Part shown: positions 17,004 through 24,471 of the stretch, in pieces
How the letters are laid out: the number at the start of each line of letters is the position of its first letter
How positions within the stretch are numbered: the first letter of the stretch is position 1
Assembly (NCBI GenBank): GCA_019753285.1
Contig: JAIELD010000056.1
Span: 1 to 34,391, forward strand
Origin: Beijerinckiaceae bacterium
GTDB lineage: Bacteria; Pseudomonadota; Alphaproteobacteria; Rhizobiales; Beijerinckiaceae
DNA length: 34,391 nt
Reading direction: 5' to 3'
Notes under the pieces: model-generated
Database searches by the model: none
The model's input: the letters and a program-made list of their open reading frames with translations, nothing else
Told to the model about the DNA's origin: nothing
Position numbers and translations under genes: made by a program

Positions 17004-17895
17004 CGCCGCGCTCCCATGCGTAGACGACGGCAGGCTCCGGTTCGAACACCCGCGCGCTGCCGATGCCGGGCAAGGCCGCGAGCGCCCGATACTCCGAGCC
17101 GAACGCCACGTAATCGTCGGTCTCCGCCATCACCGCTGGCTTGCAGGCGATGGGATCGCGCAGAACAGCGAAGCCGGACCGCGTCCCGACGACGAAGGTA
17201 TAGAAGCCATCGAGATCGCGTAGGCTTTGGGCCAAGGCATCCTTGAGGCTGTCGCCGCCGCGCATGCGCCAGGTCAGATAGCCTGCCGCCACCTCGCTGT
17301 CGTTTTCGGTCGCGAACTCCATGCCCTCGCGGATGAGCTCACGGCGAACAGCGTTGTGGTTGGAGAGCGAGCCATTATGCACGAGACACTGGTCTGCGCC
17401 GGTCGAGAACGGATGCGCGCCGCGCGTCGTCACGGCCGATTCGGTCGCCATGCGCGTATGGCCGATCGCATGCGTTCCGCTCATGCCGTCGAGCTTGAAG
17501 CGCGCCGTCACCTGCTTCGGCAGGCCGACCTCCTTGTAGATCTCCATGCGGTCGCCGATGCTGACGATCTCTACCCCGCCCGGGAGCTTGCCGAGCGCGG
17601 CCTTGAGCCCGTCGATCTCGCCGAACGGCAGGCTGACCACGCAGTGGCTGTCACGAAAGATGCAGTCGAGCGGGCCGACCTCACCTTCGAGTTCCGCCAG
17701 CAGGGTCTTTGCTGCGCTCGTCTCGGCAAAACGCAGCGTGACCTTCACGAGCCCGTCACGCCGATCGCCATAGATCGCGAAGCCGGCGCTGTCAGGCCCG
17801 CGATCGGAGAGCACCCCGATCATCTGCGAAACGAGCGCTCCGAGGTTCGGTTCGAGCGCACTGTTTTTCAGAAAAAGGCCTGCGATGCCGCACAT
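16996..17895 (-). CDS. glxB: Class II glutamine amidotransferase (GlxB/MgsA-like)
   Basis: This 299-residue protein is the N-terminal-nucleophile glutaminase module of glutamate synthase as a separate chain. The nucleophile is Cys2 in MCGIAGLF. Other family residues are RGPDSAG, the IGHTRMATES segment, HPF and the NGSLSN motif, with ENDSEVAAGYL after it. It would release ammonia from glutamine, or an amine from a gamma-glutamylamide, and pass it to the FMN subunit. An AGGAA ribosome-binding site sits 6 bp before the ATG within an unusually AT-rich leader. This is the first gene of the glxB-glxC-glxD-glnT run. The gene names are by analogy with rhizobial glx genes. Confidence 0.9.
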   Translation of the reverse strand: MCGIAGLFLKNSALEPNLGALVSQMIGVLSDRGPDSAGFAIYGDRRDGLVKVTLRFAETSAAKTLLAELEGEVGPLDCIFRDSHCVVSLPFGEIDGLKAALGKLPGGVEIVSIGDRMEIYKEVGLPKQVTARFKLDGMSGTHAIGHTRMATESAVTTRGAHPFSTGADQCLVHNGSLSNHNAVRRELIREGMEFATENDSEVAAGYLTWRMRGGDSLKDALAQSLRDLDGFYTFVVGTRSGFAVLRDPIACKPAVMAETDDYVAFGSEYRALAALPGIGSARVFEPEPAVVYAWERGDA

Positions 17896-17908
17896 ATATA
17901 TTTCCTGT

Positions 17909-17928
17909 GAATAAATTTTTTATCTTTT
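17909..17928. promoter_or_regulatory. AT-rich element upstream of the glx operon, similar to one at 30897
   Basis: The plus strand reads GAATAAATTTTTTATCTTTT, followed by AAAGAATGC. A closely similar stretch occurs at 30897-30916, in the same orientation, upstream of the VOC-ABC transporter operon. The element lies between the possible sigma-54 site at 17935-17951 and the ribosome-binding site of glxB. It stands out strongly from its GC-rich surroundings. It could be a regulator-binding site, an IHF-like bend or an AT-rich leader. Confidence 0.35.
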
Positions 17929-17934
17929 AAAGAA

Positions 17935-17951
17935 TGCAACGATCGGGCAAT
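17935..17951 (-). promoter_or_regulatory. Candidate sigma-54 promoter of the glx operon
   Basis: The minus strand reads ATTGCCCGATCGTTGCA. Compared with the consensus TGGCACG-N4-TTGCA, it matches at the -12 half (TTGCA) and at most -24 positions, but has TG instead of GG at the -25/-24 pair. Spacing to the GC is the canonical ten bases. Transcription would start about at 17924, some 30 bases before the glxB ATG. Control by NtrC-type activators would fit a glutamine synthetase operon. The broken GG pair lowers confidence. Confidence 0.45.
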
Positions 17952-17968
17952 CCTTGTCAAACGGCGTC

Positions 17969-19210
17969 TCAGCCAGCTTCACCCGGCGCATGAAGGGAGG
18001 GAAGCGGCCGCGTGAAGGTGCGCTTGCCGTCCTTCACGCCGAAGAGCGGCTGGGCAAGCTCGGCGATGGCTTGCGCCCGGCTCTGGCAGTCGAGCACGAT
18101 CATCGTCGCCGGCATGCCCGGCGCGATCCCGTAGTCGTCGAGGTTGAGCAGCTTGGCCGAAGAAGCGCTCAGCATGTCGAAGCAGGCCGTCATCCCGGCC
18201 GTCGAGCCGACCTGCGCGATGTTGGCGTAGAGGTTGCCCATGCGGACCAGCGAGCAGTCGCCGAACGGCGTGAACGGGTTGAGCACGTTGTTGGTCGACA
18301 GCGAGCAGGTGACGCCAAGGTCGACGAGCTTGTGGGCGAGTGCGACACCTCGGGGAATGTTGTGGTCGTGGTCGCGACCGCTGAGAAACAGGTCGGTCGA
18401 GGGCAGCACGGTCAAGGCGACGCCGGAATCGGCCATCCGCTTGCCGAGTTCCAGCAGCCGAGCCTCCGGCACGGCGGCGAGCTTGGTGACGTGCCCGATC
18501 GCGACCCTGCCGCCCCATCCGGTCTCATCAGCCATCCTGCAGACTTCGATCAGGTCGAAATGGCTGGGGTCCGACCCGAAATCGAGGTGGAAGTCGATAT
18601 CGACGTCAAAACGCTGCGCGAGCGCGAAGATGCGCGCGATCTGACCATGGCTGTCCTTGTCCATGTAGGGCGCGCCGCCGATCACATCCGCGCCTGCCTC
18701 GAGCCCGGCGACCAACACGTCCTCGCAGCCCGGATCGTCGAGCAGGCCTTCCTGCGGGAACACGCAAAGTTCGAGGTCCACCGCCCAGGCATAGTCGGCC
18801 CTGAGTTTCTTCAAGGCATGAACCGACGTGAGCCCGATCCGCGGATCGACCTCGACATGCGTGCGGATGCGTTGGGTGCCCTGCAGGATCGCCTTTTCCA
18901 GCGTCCGGCTGGCGCGTTGATGCACGTCGTCTTGGGTGAATGTCTTCTTCGCAGCGGCAACGGCCAGAATGGCCTCCTCGAGCGTTCCCTTTCTGCAGTC
19001 GCAGCGATCGATGATGCAGGATTTATCGAGATGGATATGCGTTTCGATGAGACCGGGCAGCACGAGCCTGCCGCCAAGATCATCGCTCGGCGCATCCGAC
19101 GCGAGGGTCGTGTCGACAGCGACGAAACGGCCCTTGCTCACGCCGATATCGACCGTGCGCTCCTCCGCCCCCGCGATCCGCGCGTTGCGGAAGACATGAT
19201 CGAAATCCAT
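17969..19210 (-). CDS. CodA-like amidohydrolase with altered active site
   Basis: This 413-residue protein is a cytosine-deaminase-type member of the amidohydrolase superfamily. Metal-binding HIHLDK (His58, His60), FPQEG, His208 in DFHLDF and His240 in GHVTK align without gaps to E. coli CodA over the catalytic half. Two catalytic positions differ: the proton-shuttling Glu217 is Phe211 here, and metal ligand Asp313 is Asn307 (STNNVLNPFTPFG). It therefore probably does not deaminate cytosine; it may act on another cyclic amide or amidine, or be inactive. The ATG at 19210 has AAGGG eight bases upstream; the frame extends further upstream without family-like sequence. It follows the XRE-cupin regulator gene by 86 bp on the same strand. 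Confidence 0.87.
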   Translation of the reverse strand: MDFDHVFRNARIAGAEERTVDIGVSKGRFVAVDTTLASDAPSDDLGGRLVLPGLIETHIHLDKSCIIDRCDCRKGTLEEAILAVAAAKKTFTQDDVHQRASRTLEKAILQGTQRIRTHVEVDPRIGLTSVHALKKLRADYAWAVDLELCVFPQEGLLDDPGCEDVLVAGLEAGADVIGGAPYMDKDSHGQIARIFALAQRFDVDIDFHLDFGSDPSHFDLIEVCRMADETGWGGRVAIGHVTKLAAVPEARLLELGKRMADSGVALTVLPSTDLFLSGRDHDHNIPRGVALAHKLVDLGVTCSLSTNNVLNPFTPFGDCSLVRMGNLYANIAQVGSTAGMTACFDMLSASSAKLLNLDDYGIAPGMPATMIVLDCQSRAQAIAELAQPLFGVKDGKRTFTRPLPSLHAPGEAG

Positions 19211-19296
19211 GAACACAACCCTTCTAGACGAGGTGAAGCAACCGAGCAGCAATGCCCATGCCAAGGCCGGGTACTCGGCAATCGGCTTCGTGAATA

Positions 19297-19977
19297 TCAG
19301 CTTCGCGGATAGATGATGATCGATAGGTACGTCATGGGCGTTTCGACCAGCACCTCCGGCCCGTGCGGCGCGCCGCAATCGAAGAAGAGCGCATCGCCGG
19401 GCTCGAGGAGATAGGTCTTGTCGGCGTGCCGGTAATGGACCTTGCCGGTCAGCATGTAGAGAAACTCGACGCCCTCGTGCTGGAACAGAGTGTAGGGCTC
19501 GGCATCCTCACTGAGCGTGATCAGATAGGGCTCGACCACGATGTCGCCGGCGAGCGAGTGGCCGATCAGCTCATAGCGGTGGCCGGCCTTCGTGCCGCGC
19601 CGCTCGATCGGCAGGCCCTTGCCGGATTTGACGTAGGAGCAATCCCGCCTTTCCTCGAAATCCGCGAAAAAGCTCGTCATCGGCACGTTCAGCACCCGCG
19701 CCAGCGACTGCAGCGTCGAGAGCGATGGCGAGATGCCGCCATTTTCGATCTTCGACAGCATGCCGGAGGAGATGTTTGCCTCCGTGGCGAGGTCGGCGCC
19801 GGTCAATTGAAGTTTCTGTCGCAGCGCCCTGATTTTCCTGCCGATCGAGATCTCGAGCGTCAGTTCGTCGCGCGAGGGCGCGTTGGAGACCGATTTCGCT
19901 CCGTCCGGTCCATCGGCGATCGCTTCGGCCGCGGCCCTGAGGGCGTCGTCCTGACGGGTGGCTTGGGTCTCTGCCAT
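19297..19977 (-). CDS. XRE-family regulator with C-terminal cupin domain
   Basis: This 226-residue protein combines a Cro/C1-type helix-turn-helix (about 45-103, GRKIRALRQKLQLTGADLA then ISSGMLSKIENG) with a cupin sensor domain (about 150-222, HEGVEFLYMLTGKVHY and EPGDALFFDCGAPHGPE). Regulators of this build often sit beside the amine, amino-acid or polyamine catabolic genes they control and sense a pathway metabolite through the cupin. A strong GGAGG site precedes the ATG. It is divergent from the amidohydrolase-deaminase-CodA run at 20266, across a 288-bp gap containing several inverted repeats, and upstream of another amidohydrolase on its own strand. Local control of both is likely. Confidence 0.92.
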   Translation of the reverse strand: MAETQATRQDDALRAAAEAIADGPDGAKSVSNAPSRDELTLEISIGRKIRALRQKLQLTGADLATEANISSGMLSKIENGGISPSLSTLQSLARVLNVPMTSFFADFEERRDCSYVKSGKGLPIERRGTKAGHRYELIGHSLAGDIVVEPYLITLSEDAEPYTLFQHEGVEFLYMLTGKVHYRHADKTYLLEPGDALFFDCGAPHGPEVLVETPMTYLSIIIYPRS

Positions 19978-20265
19978 GCAGCGCCTCCGGTGATGTCACG
20001 CATCGCCACCTTGGCGCGCCGAAACGGCCACGACAATCGGCAATTGAGGCGAGGTCGCTTTGGCCGCAGACAAGCATGCCGCAACGACAAAAAGTTTCTG
20101 CACAAGAAATAATCTATCTGCTAGAGAAACAATCAGGCGTTTCGACGGGTCAGTCGAAAGCGCTCGAATCGCGGCGTCAGAGCCCACCGGACGGTTGAAT
20201 ATGTGAGCCGTTCTCGCTGGCAAGCATCTTGCTGACCGTCTCTTGAACCAGTTGAAAGGCGCACG
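19978..20265. promoter_or_regulatory. Divergent regulatory region between the XRE-cupin gene and the amidohydrolase run
   Basis: No gene is visible in these 288 bp. They contain TTTCT-GCACA-AGAAA at 20095-20109, followed 20 bp later by another AGAGAAAC, in a locally AT-rich stretch (20090-20135). A second perfect inverted repeat, TTTCGAC-GGGTCA-GTCGAAA, is at 20140-20159. These are plausible operators for the XRE-cupin protein and for the divergent promoters. The plus-strand gene has GAAAGG ahead of its ATG. Confidence 0.5.
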
Positions 20266-21702
20266 ATGCCAGGTTTGCAACCGATCCTCATCAAACAGGC
20301 CGAATGCGTCTTGACCGGCGAGGGGCAGATCGGCCCTGCCGACATCCTGATCGAGAACGGCCTCATCAGCGCGATCGGCGAGGTGAAGGAACCGCCTCGC
20401 AACGCGATCGTCGTCTCCGGCCGGAGCAGGCTCGTCGCGCCGGGGCTCGTCAACGCGCACTGGCACTCGCCGATGCAGCTTTCGCACGGCACCTCCGACC
20501 GCATGAACCACAAGGTCTTCATGTGGGAGAACCAGGTCGACACCGCCAATCGCTCGCAGGAGGAGATTTACGTCAGCGCGACGATCGGCTGCCTGCAGAT
20601 GCTGAAGACCGGCACGACATCGACCATCGACCATTTTCCTGAACAGGGCTTCGGCATCGAGGACGTCGAGACCGTCGTCCGCGCCTTCTCCGATTGCGGC
20701 ATGCGCGCCGTGGTGGCGCTGCGCATTTTCGACGGCGAGTATTCTGATATCCTGCCCCCGCCAGAGCGCATGACCGACGCGCTGCGCGAGGCGCTGAATA
20801 CCGGCAACAGCCTCGCACCTCGCCCGATGCAGGAGAGCCTCGATCTGGTGCGCGAAGCGATCGCGCGCTGCGATGGCGCCGCCGGCCGCATCCGGATTTT
20901 CCCCGCGCCGTCCAACCCGATGCGCTGCTCCGACGCGCTGCTCGTCGCCTGCCAGCAGATCGCCGACACGCACGACACGGGCGTGCATTGCCATCTGCTT
21001 GAGACGCGGACGCAGGCGCAGCTCGCGCAGGCGCTCTACGGCAAGACGATGCTGGAGCACATGGACGCGATCGGCGCCTATAGCGGCCGCTGGAGCAACG
21101 CGCATTGCAACTGGGTGTCGGACAGCGACATCGCGATCATGGCGAAGCATCAGGCGATTGCGGTGTTCAACCCGGAGAGCAACCTCAAGATCGGATCCGG
21201 CGTGCCGCCTATCCCAAGGCTGCTAGCCGCCGGCGTCCCCTGCGCGCTCGGAGCGGACGGCGTCAGCACAAACGACAATCTCATCATGCATGATGCGATG
21301 CAGCTTGCCGCGATCCTCCATCGCCCCTCCGAGCCCGACCGCAAGCGCTGGGTGACCGCAGACCAGACTCTCGCCATGGGTACGACCGGCGGCGCGCGCG
21401 CGATGCTCGAGCCGAACCTCGGCCTGTTGAAGCCCGGCGCGAAGGCCGATCTCGTGCTCTATGATCTCGATGAAAGCTGGTGGACGCCGCTGAACGATCC
21501 GTTGCAGCAACTGATTTTCGGCGAGCGCGGCGGTTCGGTCCGCACCGTTATCGTCGATGGCTGCATCCTGGTCGATGGCGGCAAGGCTCTCACGATCGAC
21601 GAGCCGGCGATCATCGCCGCAGCAAGGGACATTCTCAAAAGCGTGCAGAAGCGGAACACGGGCGTGCGGGCAGTCGCCGACGCCGTCGCGGCGCTGGAAT
21701 AG
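20266..21702 (+). CDS. TRZ/ATZ-family amidohydrolase
   Basis: This 478-residue enzyme belongs to the amidohydrolase branch containing triazine hydrolases and S-adenosylhomocysteine/methylthioadenosine deaminases. The metal-site motifs are complete: AHWH after PGLVN, HCHLLET with the base Glu, the His of NAHCNWVSD, and Asp in LGADGVSTND. Such enzymes hydrolytically remove an amino, alkylamino or chloro group from an N-heterocycle. The gene opens a plus-strand run with a CDA-fold deaminase (8 bp later) and a CodA-type deaminase, diverging from an XRE-cupin regulator. It is a relative of the enzyme at 24461-25966 but clearly diverged from it. The substrate is not predictable from sequence. Confidence 0.9.
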   Translation: MPGLQPILIKQAECVLTGEGQIGPADILIENGLISAIGEVKEPPRNAIVVSGRSRLVAPGLVNAHWHSPMQLSHGTSDRMNHKVFMWENQVDTANRSQEEIYVSATIGCLQMLKTGTTSTIDHFPEQGFGIEDVETVVRAFSDCGMRAVVALRIFDGEYSDILPPPERMTDALREALNTGNSLAPRPMQESLDLVREAIARCDGAAGRIRIFPAPSNPMRCSDALLVACQQIADTHDTGVHCHLLETRTQAQLAQALYGKTMLEHMDAIGAYSGRWSNAHCNWVSDSDIAIMAKHQAIAVFNPESNLKIGSGVPPIPRLLAAGVPCALGADGVSTNDNLIMHDAMQLAAILHRPSEPDRKRWVTADQTLAMGTTGGARAMLEPNLGLLKPGAKADLVLYDLDESWWTPLNDPLQQLIFGERGGSVRTVIVDGCILVDGGKALTIDEPAIIAAARDILKSVQKRNTGVRAVADAVAALE

Positions 21703-21710
21703 GAGCAACC

Positions 21711-22202
21711 GTGTCGACCCATGAAGCCTTCATGCAGCGCGCCATCGACATCTCCCGCGAGGCGCTGACGAAACCGGGCTGCAATCCGTTCGGAGCCGTC
21801 GTGGTCCGCGACGGCGTCATCGTCGGCGAAGGGCTCAATCATGCCGGCGCGCATTTCGATCCGACCTCGCATGGCGAGGTGGAGGCGATCCGCGACGCCT
21901 GCCGCAGGCTCGAATGCCTGGAACTCAAGGATTGCGATCTTTATACCTCATGCGAGCCCTGCGCGCTTTGCGTCGCGACTATGAGCGTCGTCGGGATCCG
22001 CAAGCTCTATTACGCCGCCTCGCTCGACCAGTCGGGCGCCGCCCTCTCCTCGGCGCTCCGGCCGGCGATCGACGTGGCGAAGGTGCGATCGGAGGCCGGC
22101 CGCGCCGCGCATGACCGAGACATGCCCGCCGAACAGATCGGCGCATCGGCAGCGCTCGAAATTCTCGACGCGTGGGCGAAGTCCAAACAAGCACCCGCCT
22201 GA
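21711..22202 (+). CDS. CDA-fold nucleoside/nucleobase deaminase
   Basis: This 163-residue zinc deaminase has the CDA-fold metal motifs: SHGEVEAIR (His54 and the catalytic Glu56) and SCEPCALC (Cys84, Cys87). HGE rather than HAE is found in yeast cytosine deaminase, while the overall length is like bacterial guanine and cytosine deaminases. It would convert an amino group on a purine, pyrimidine or similar ring to a carbonyl, releasing ammonia. The GTG start at 21711 is supported by AGGAG at 21701-21705, which overlaps the stop of the upstream amidohydrolase; the frame runs further back inside that gene. The CodA-type gene follows 62 bp later. Confidence 0.88.
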   Translation: MSTHEAFMQRAIDISREALTKPGCNPFGAVVVRDGVIVGEGLNHAGAHFDPTSHGEVEAIRDACRRLECLELKDCDLYTSCEPCALCVATMSVVGIRKLYYAASLDQSGAALSSALRPAIDVAKVRSEAGRAAHDRDMPAEQIGASAALEILDAWAKSKQAPA

Positions 22203-22264
22203 CGCGGGCGGATCGAAACGGGCCGGCCGGACAGACAACCTCCAACACAGGACAAAGCAGCACA

Positions 22265-23557
22265 ATGGCGCTCGATCTCATCATACGGCATGCCACCCTG
22301 CCCGATGGCCGCAAGGACATCGACATCGGCGTCAAGGACGGGCGGTTCGTCGTCATCGAAAAGGCGCTCGCCGCATCCGCAGCGCAGGAGATCGACGCGA
22401 CCGACCACCTGGTGACGCCGCCATTCGTCGATGCGCATTTCCATCTCGACGCGACGCTCGCTCTCGGCTTCGAAGGCCGCTTCAACGAGAGCGGAACGCT
22501 GGCCGAGGGCATCGCCATATGGGCCGACATGCGTGGCCGCATCTCGCCGGAAAACTTTCATCGCCGCGCGATGAGCTATTGCGACCTCGCCGTCTCGCAG
22601 GGTCTGCTCGCGATCAGGAGCCATGTCGACGTCACCGACCCCGACCTCACGGCGGTCGAGGTGCTCATCGACGTGAAGAAGAAGGTCGCGCCCTATCTCG
22701 ACCTGCAGTTGGTGGCCTTCCCGCAGATGGGCTATTTCTCGAGCGCCCTCATGCCGGAGCAGATCACCCGTGCGCTCGACATGGGCGTGGAGGTCGTCGG
22801 CGGCATCCCACATCTCGAGCCGACCGCCGAACTCGGACACGAATCCGTGCGTCGGCTCACGCGCCTCGCAGCCGATCGTGGCCTGATGATCGACCTGCAC
22901 TGCGACGAGAACGACGATCCCGCGTCCCGCAACGTCGAGACGCTCGCTTACGAGACGAAGCGGCTCGGGCTGCAGGGCCGCTCGGCAGGCTCGCATCTCA
23001 CGTCGATGCATTCGATGGATAATTTCTACGCCAATCGCCTCATCCAGATGATGGCGGCTTCGGGCCTCCAGGCGATCTCCAATCCGCTCGCCAACATGTT
23101 CCTGCAAGGACGTTTCGACACCTACCCCAAACGCCGGGGACTGATGCGCATTCCTGAGCTGATGGCGGCCGGCTGCACGGTCGCGACCGCTCACGACAGC
23201 ATGCTCGACCCCTGGTATCCGCTCGGCAAGGCCGACATGCTCGATGTCGCCTTCATGACTGTGCATGCAGCCCATCTCAGCAGCCATCAGGGCATGCGCG
23301 ATTGCCTCAGGCTCATCACCGAACTTCCAGCGACCATCCTCGGCCTCGAGGATTACGGCCTCGAGGTCGGCAACCATGCCGATCTGGTGCTGTTGCAGGC
23401 CTCGGACGTCTTCGAAGCAATCCGCCTGCGTCCGGCCCGCCTCGCGGTGGTGCGACGCGGCAAGGTGATCTCCAGCACAAGCCGGGTCACGAGCGCGCTG
23501 AAGCTCGACGGCCGGCCATCATCCATAGACACCTTCGCCATCCGCGCGAGCGGCTGA
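22265..23557 (+). CDS. Cytosine deaminase-type amidohydrolase (CodA-like)
   Basis: This 430-residue protein is a close relative of E. coli CodA. Conserved active-site residues are His58 and His60 (HFHLD), Gln154 (AFPQMG), His212 and Glu215 (HCDENDD), His244 (SHLTSMH) and Asp311 (AHDSMLDPWYPLG). LQGRFDTYPKRRG is unchanged from CodA as I recall it. The residue after the metal Asp is Ser312 where CodA has Asp314, a position known to shape substrate preference. Some CodA-type enzymes also deaminate creatinine, notable given the creatininase gene that converges on this one. The ATG at 22265 is the family-consistent start. It ends a three-gene plus-strand run of ring hydrolases and deaminases. Confidence 0.92.
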   Translation: MALDLIIRHATLPDGRKDIDIGVKDGRFVVIEKALAASAAQEIDATDHLVTPPFVDAHFHLDATLALGFEGRFNESGTLAEGIAIWADMRGRISPENFHRRAMSYCDLAVSQGLLAIRSHVDVTDPDLTAVEVLIDVKKKVAPYLDLQLVAFPQMGYFSSALMPEQITRALDMGVEVVGGIPHLEPTAELGHESVRRLTRLAADRGLMIDLHCDENDDPASRNVETLAYETKRLGLQGRSAGSHLTSMHSMDNFYANRLIQMMAASGLQAISNPLANMFLQGRFDTYPKRRGLMRIPELMAAGCTVATAHDSMLDPWYPLGKADMLDVAFMTVHAAHLSSHQGMRDCLRLITELPATILGLEDYGLEVGNHADLVLLQASDVFEAIRLRPARLAVVRRGKVISSTSRVTSALKLDGRPSSIDTFAIRASG

Positions 23558-23562
23558 CGGAC

Positions 23563-23665
23563 GTGTCATTCCCGACGCCAGAAAGGCGAGCGGGAATCCG
23601 GTTGTCGTTGAAGGGTAGGCTGACTGAAGTCCCGTTCGAAGCTGCACTTCGTCGGGAATGACGGC
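23563..23665. repeat. Intergenic palindromic repeat between convergent genes
   Basis: GTCATTCCCGACG at 23565-23577 is matched by its exact reverse complement at 23650-23662. Inside, CGGGAAT at 23591-23597 can also pair with the left arm. 'GTCATTCCCG...CGGGAATCC' elements are common intergenic repeats in Hyphomicrobiales genomes. The stretch lies in the 128-bp gap between the CodA-like and creatininase genes and may also end transcription from both sides. Confidence 0.6.
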
Positions 23666-23685
23666 GTAGGCCTCATTCGCAATCG

Positions 23686-24471
23686 CTACGCAAACGCCTG
23701 CTTTAGCGCCGCCGCGATGTCCGGCACGATCTGCTTCAGCACGCGCCGCCCCTTCTCGGCGCTCGCGGGCTTCGCGGACGACAGCACGCCGTGTTCCGGA
23801 ATGAGGCTCGTGTCGAACGGATAGACGTCGTAGGGTGGAAATGCCGCTGGGGGATGGTCGAGAATGCGCTCGACGCGCACGAGGTCTGGCCGCAAATGCA
23901 GCATGACCGAGGTCTCCATCACGGCTGCATGCTCCAGCGGCCAGGTAAAGGGCTTGCCTTCAAACAGAACCGTTTCGGTCTCCGCGTTGATGAATTCCCA
24001 GTAGCCGAGCTTCATGACGCGAAGATCGCGAACGCCTTCCCGGCGCTGGTCGCGGAGCGCAATGTCGATCGCCTCGACGATGAACCACTGGTTCTCCATG
24101 TGGCCGTCGAACAGGACGATGCGGCGCGCCCCGTGCCGGGCGAACTCGTTGATCAGATCGCGCAGCAGCGCGACGAGCGTGCCGCCATCGAGGCTGATCG
24201 TGCCTTGAAAATGATTGCCGCCGCCGGATTTGGGCTGCGATTTATAGCCGTAGCAGACAGGCGGCGCGACGATCGCCCCGATGCGCTCCGCAACCATGAG
24301 CGCGATCGTTTCTGGCATGACCACGTCGCTGCCGAGCGGCAGATGCGGCCCATGCTGCTCGGTCGCGCCAATGGGGATGAGGATGATCGGGTTGTCGTCC
24401 GCGATGCGCGCGGCGAACTCCATCCACGTCATCTCCGCAAGACGCACGGCGGATGCCGGTTCATGCACCAT
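23686..24471 (-). CDS. Creatininase (creatinine amidohydrolase) family protein
   Basis: This 261-residue enzyme fits creatininase itself rather than only the wider family. Metal ligands of Pseudomonas putida creatininase recur with a constant offset of four: Glu38 and His40 (GATEQHGPHLP), Asp49 (LGSD), His124 and Glu126 (DGHMENQWF). Trp158 (YWEF) and Trp177 match the tryptophans that close the pocket, and the C-terminal DHPPAAFPPYDVYPFD and LSSAKPASAEKG also agree. Creatininase opens creatinine to creatine reversibly. No creatinase or sarcosine oxidase gene is in the window, so a related cyclic amide is possible. Its ATG overlaps the end of the upstream amidohydrolase gene by 11 bp; both belong to the ABC-transporter operon. 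Confidence 0.88.
   Translation of the reverse strand: MVHEPASAVRLAEMTWMEFAARIADDNPIILIPIGATEQHGPHLPLGSDVVMPETIALMVAERIGAIVAPPVCYGYKSQPKSGGGNHFQGTISLDGGTLVALLRDLINEFARHGARRIVLFDGHMENQWFIVEAIDIALRDQRREGVRDLRVMKLGYWEFINAETETVLFEGKPFTWPLEHAAVMETSVMLHLRPDLVRVERILDHPPAAFPPYDVYPFDTSLIPEHGVLSSAKPASAEKGRRVLKQIVPDIAAALKQAFA

Noticed and set aside
20061..20076. GG-N10-GC spacing on the plus strand upstream of the amidohydrolase gene at 20266
   Set aside because: Beyond TGGC and GCA there is little match to the sigma-54 consensus, and it is about 190 bp from the gene.
22010..23377. Long minus-strand open frame opposite the CodA-like gene
   Set aside because: It overlaps strongly conserved plus-strand coding sequence and has no recognisable motif.
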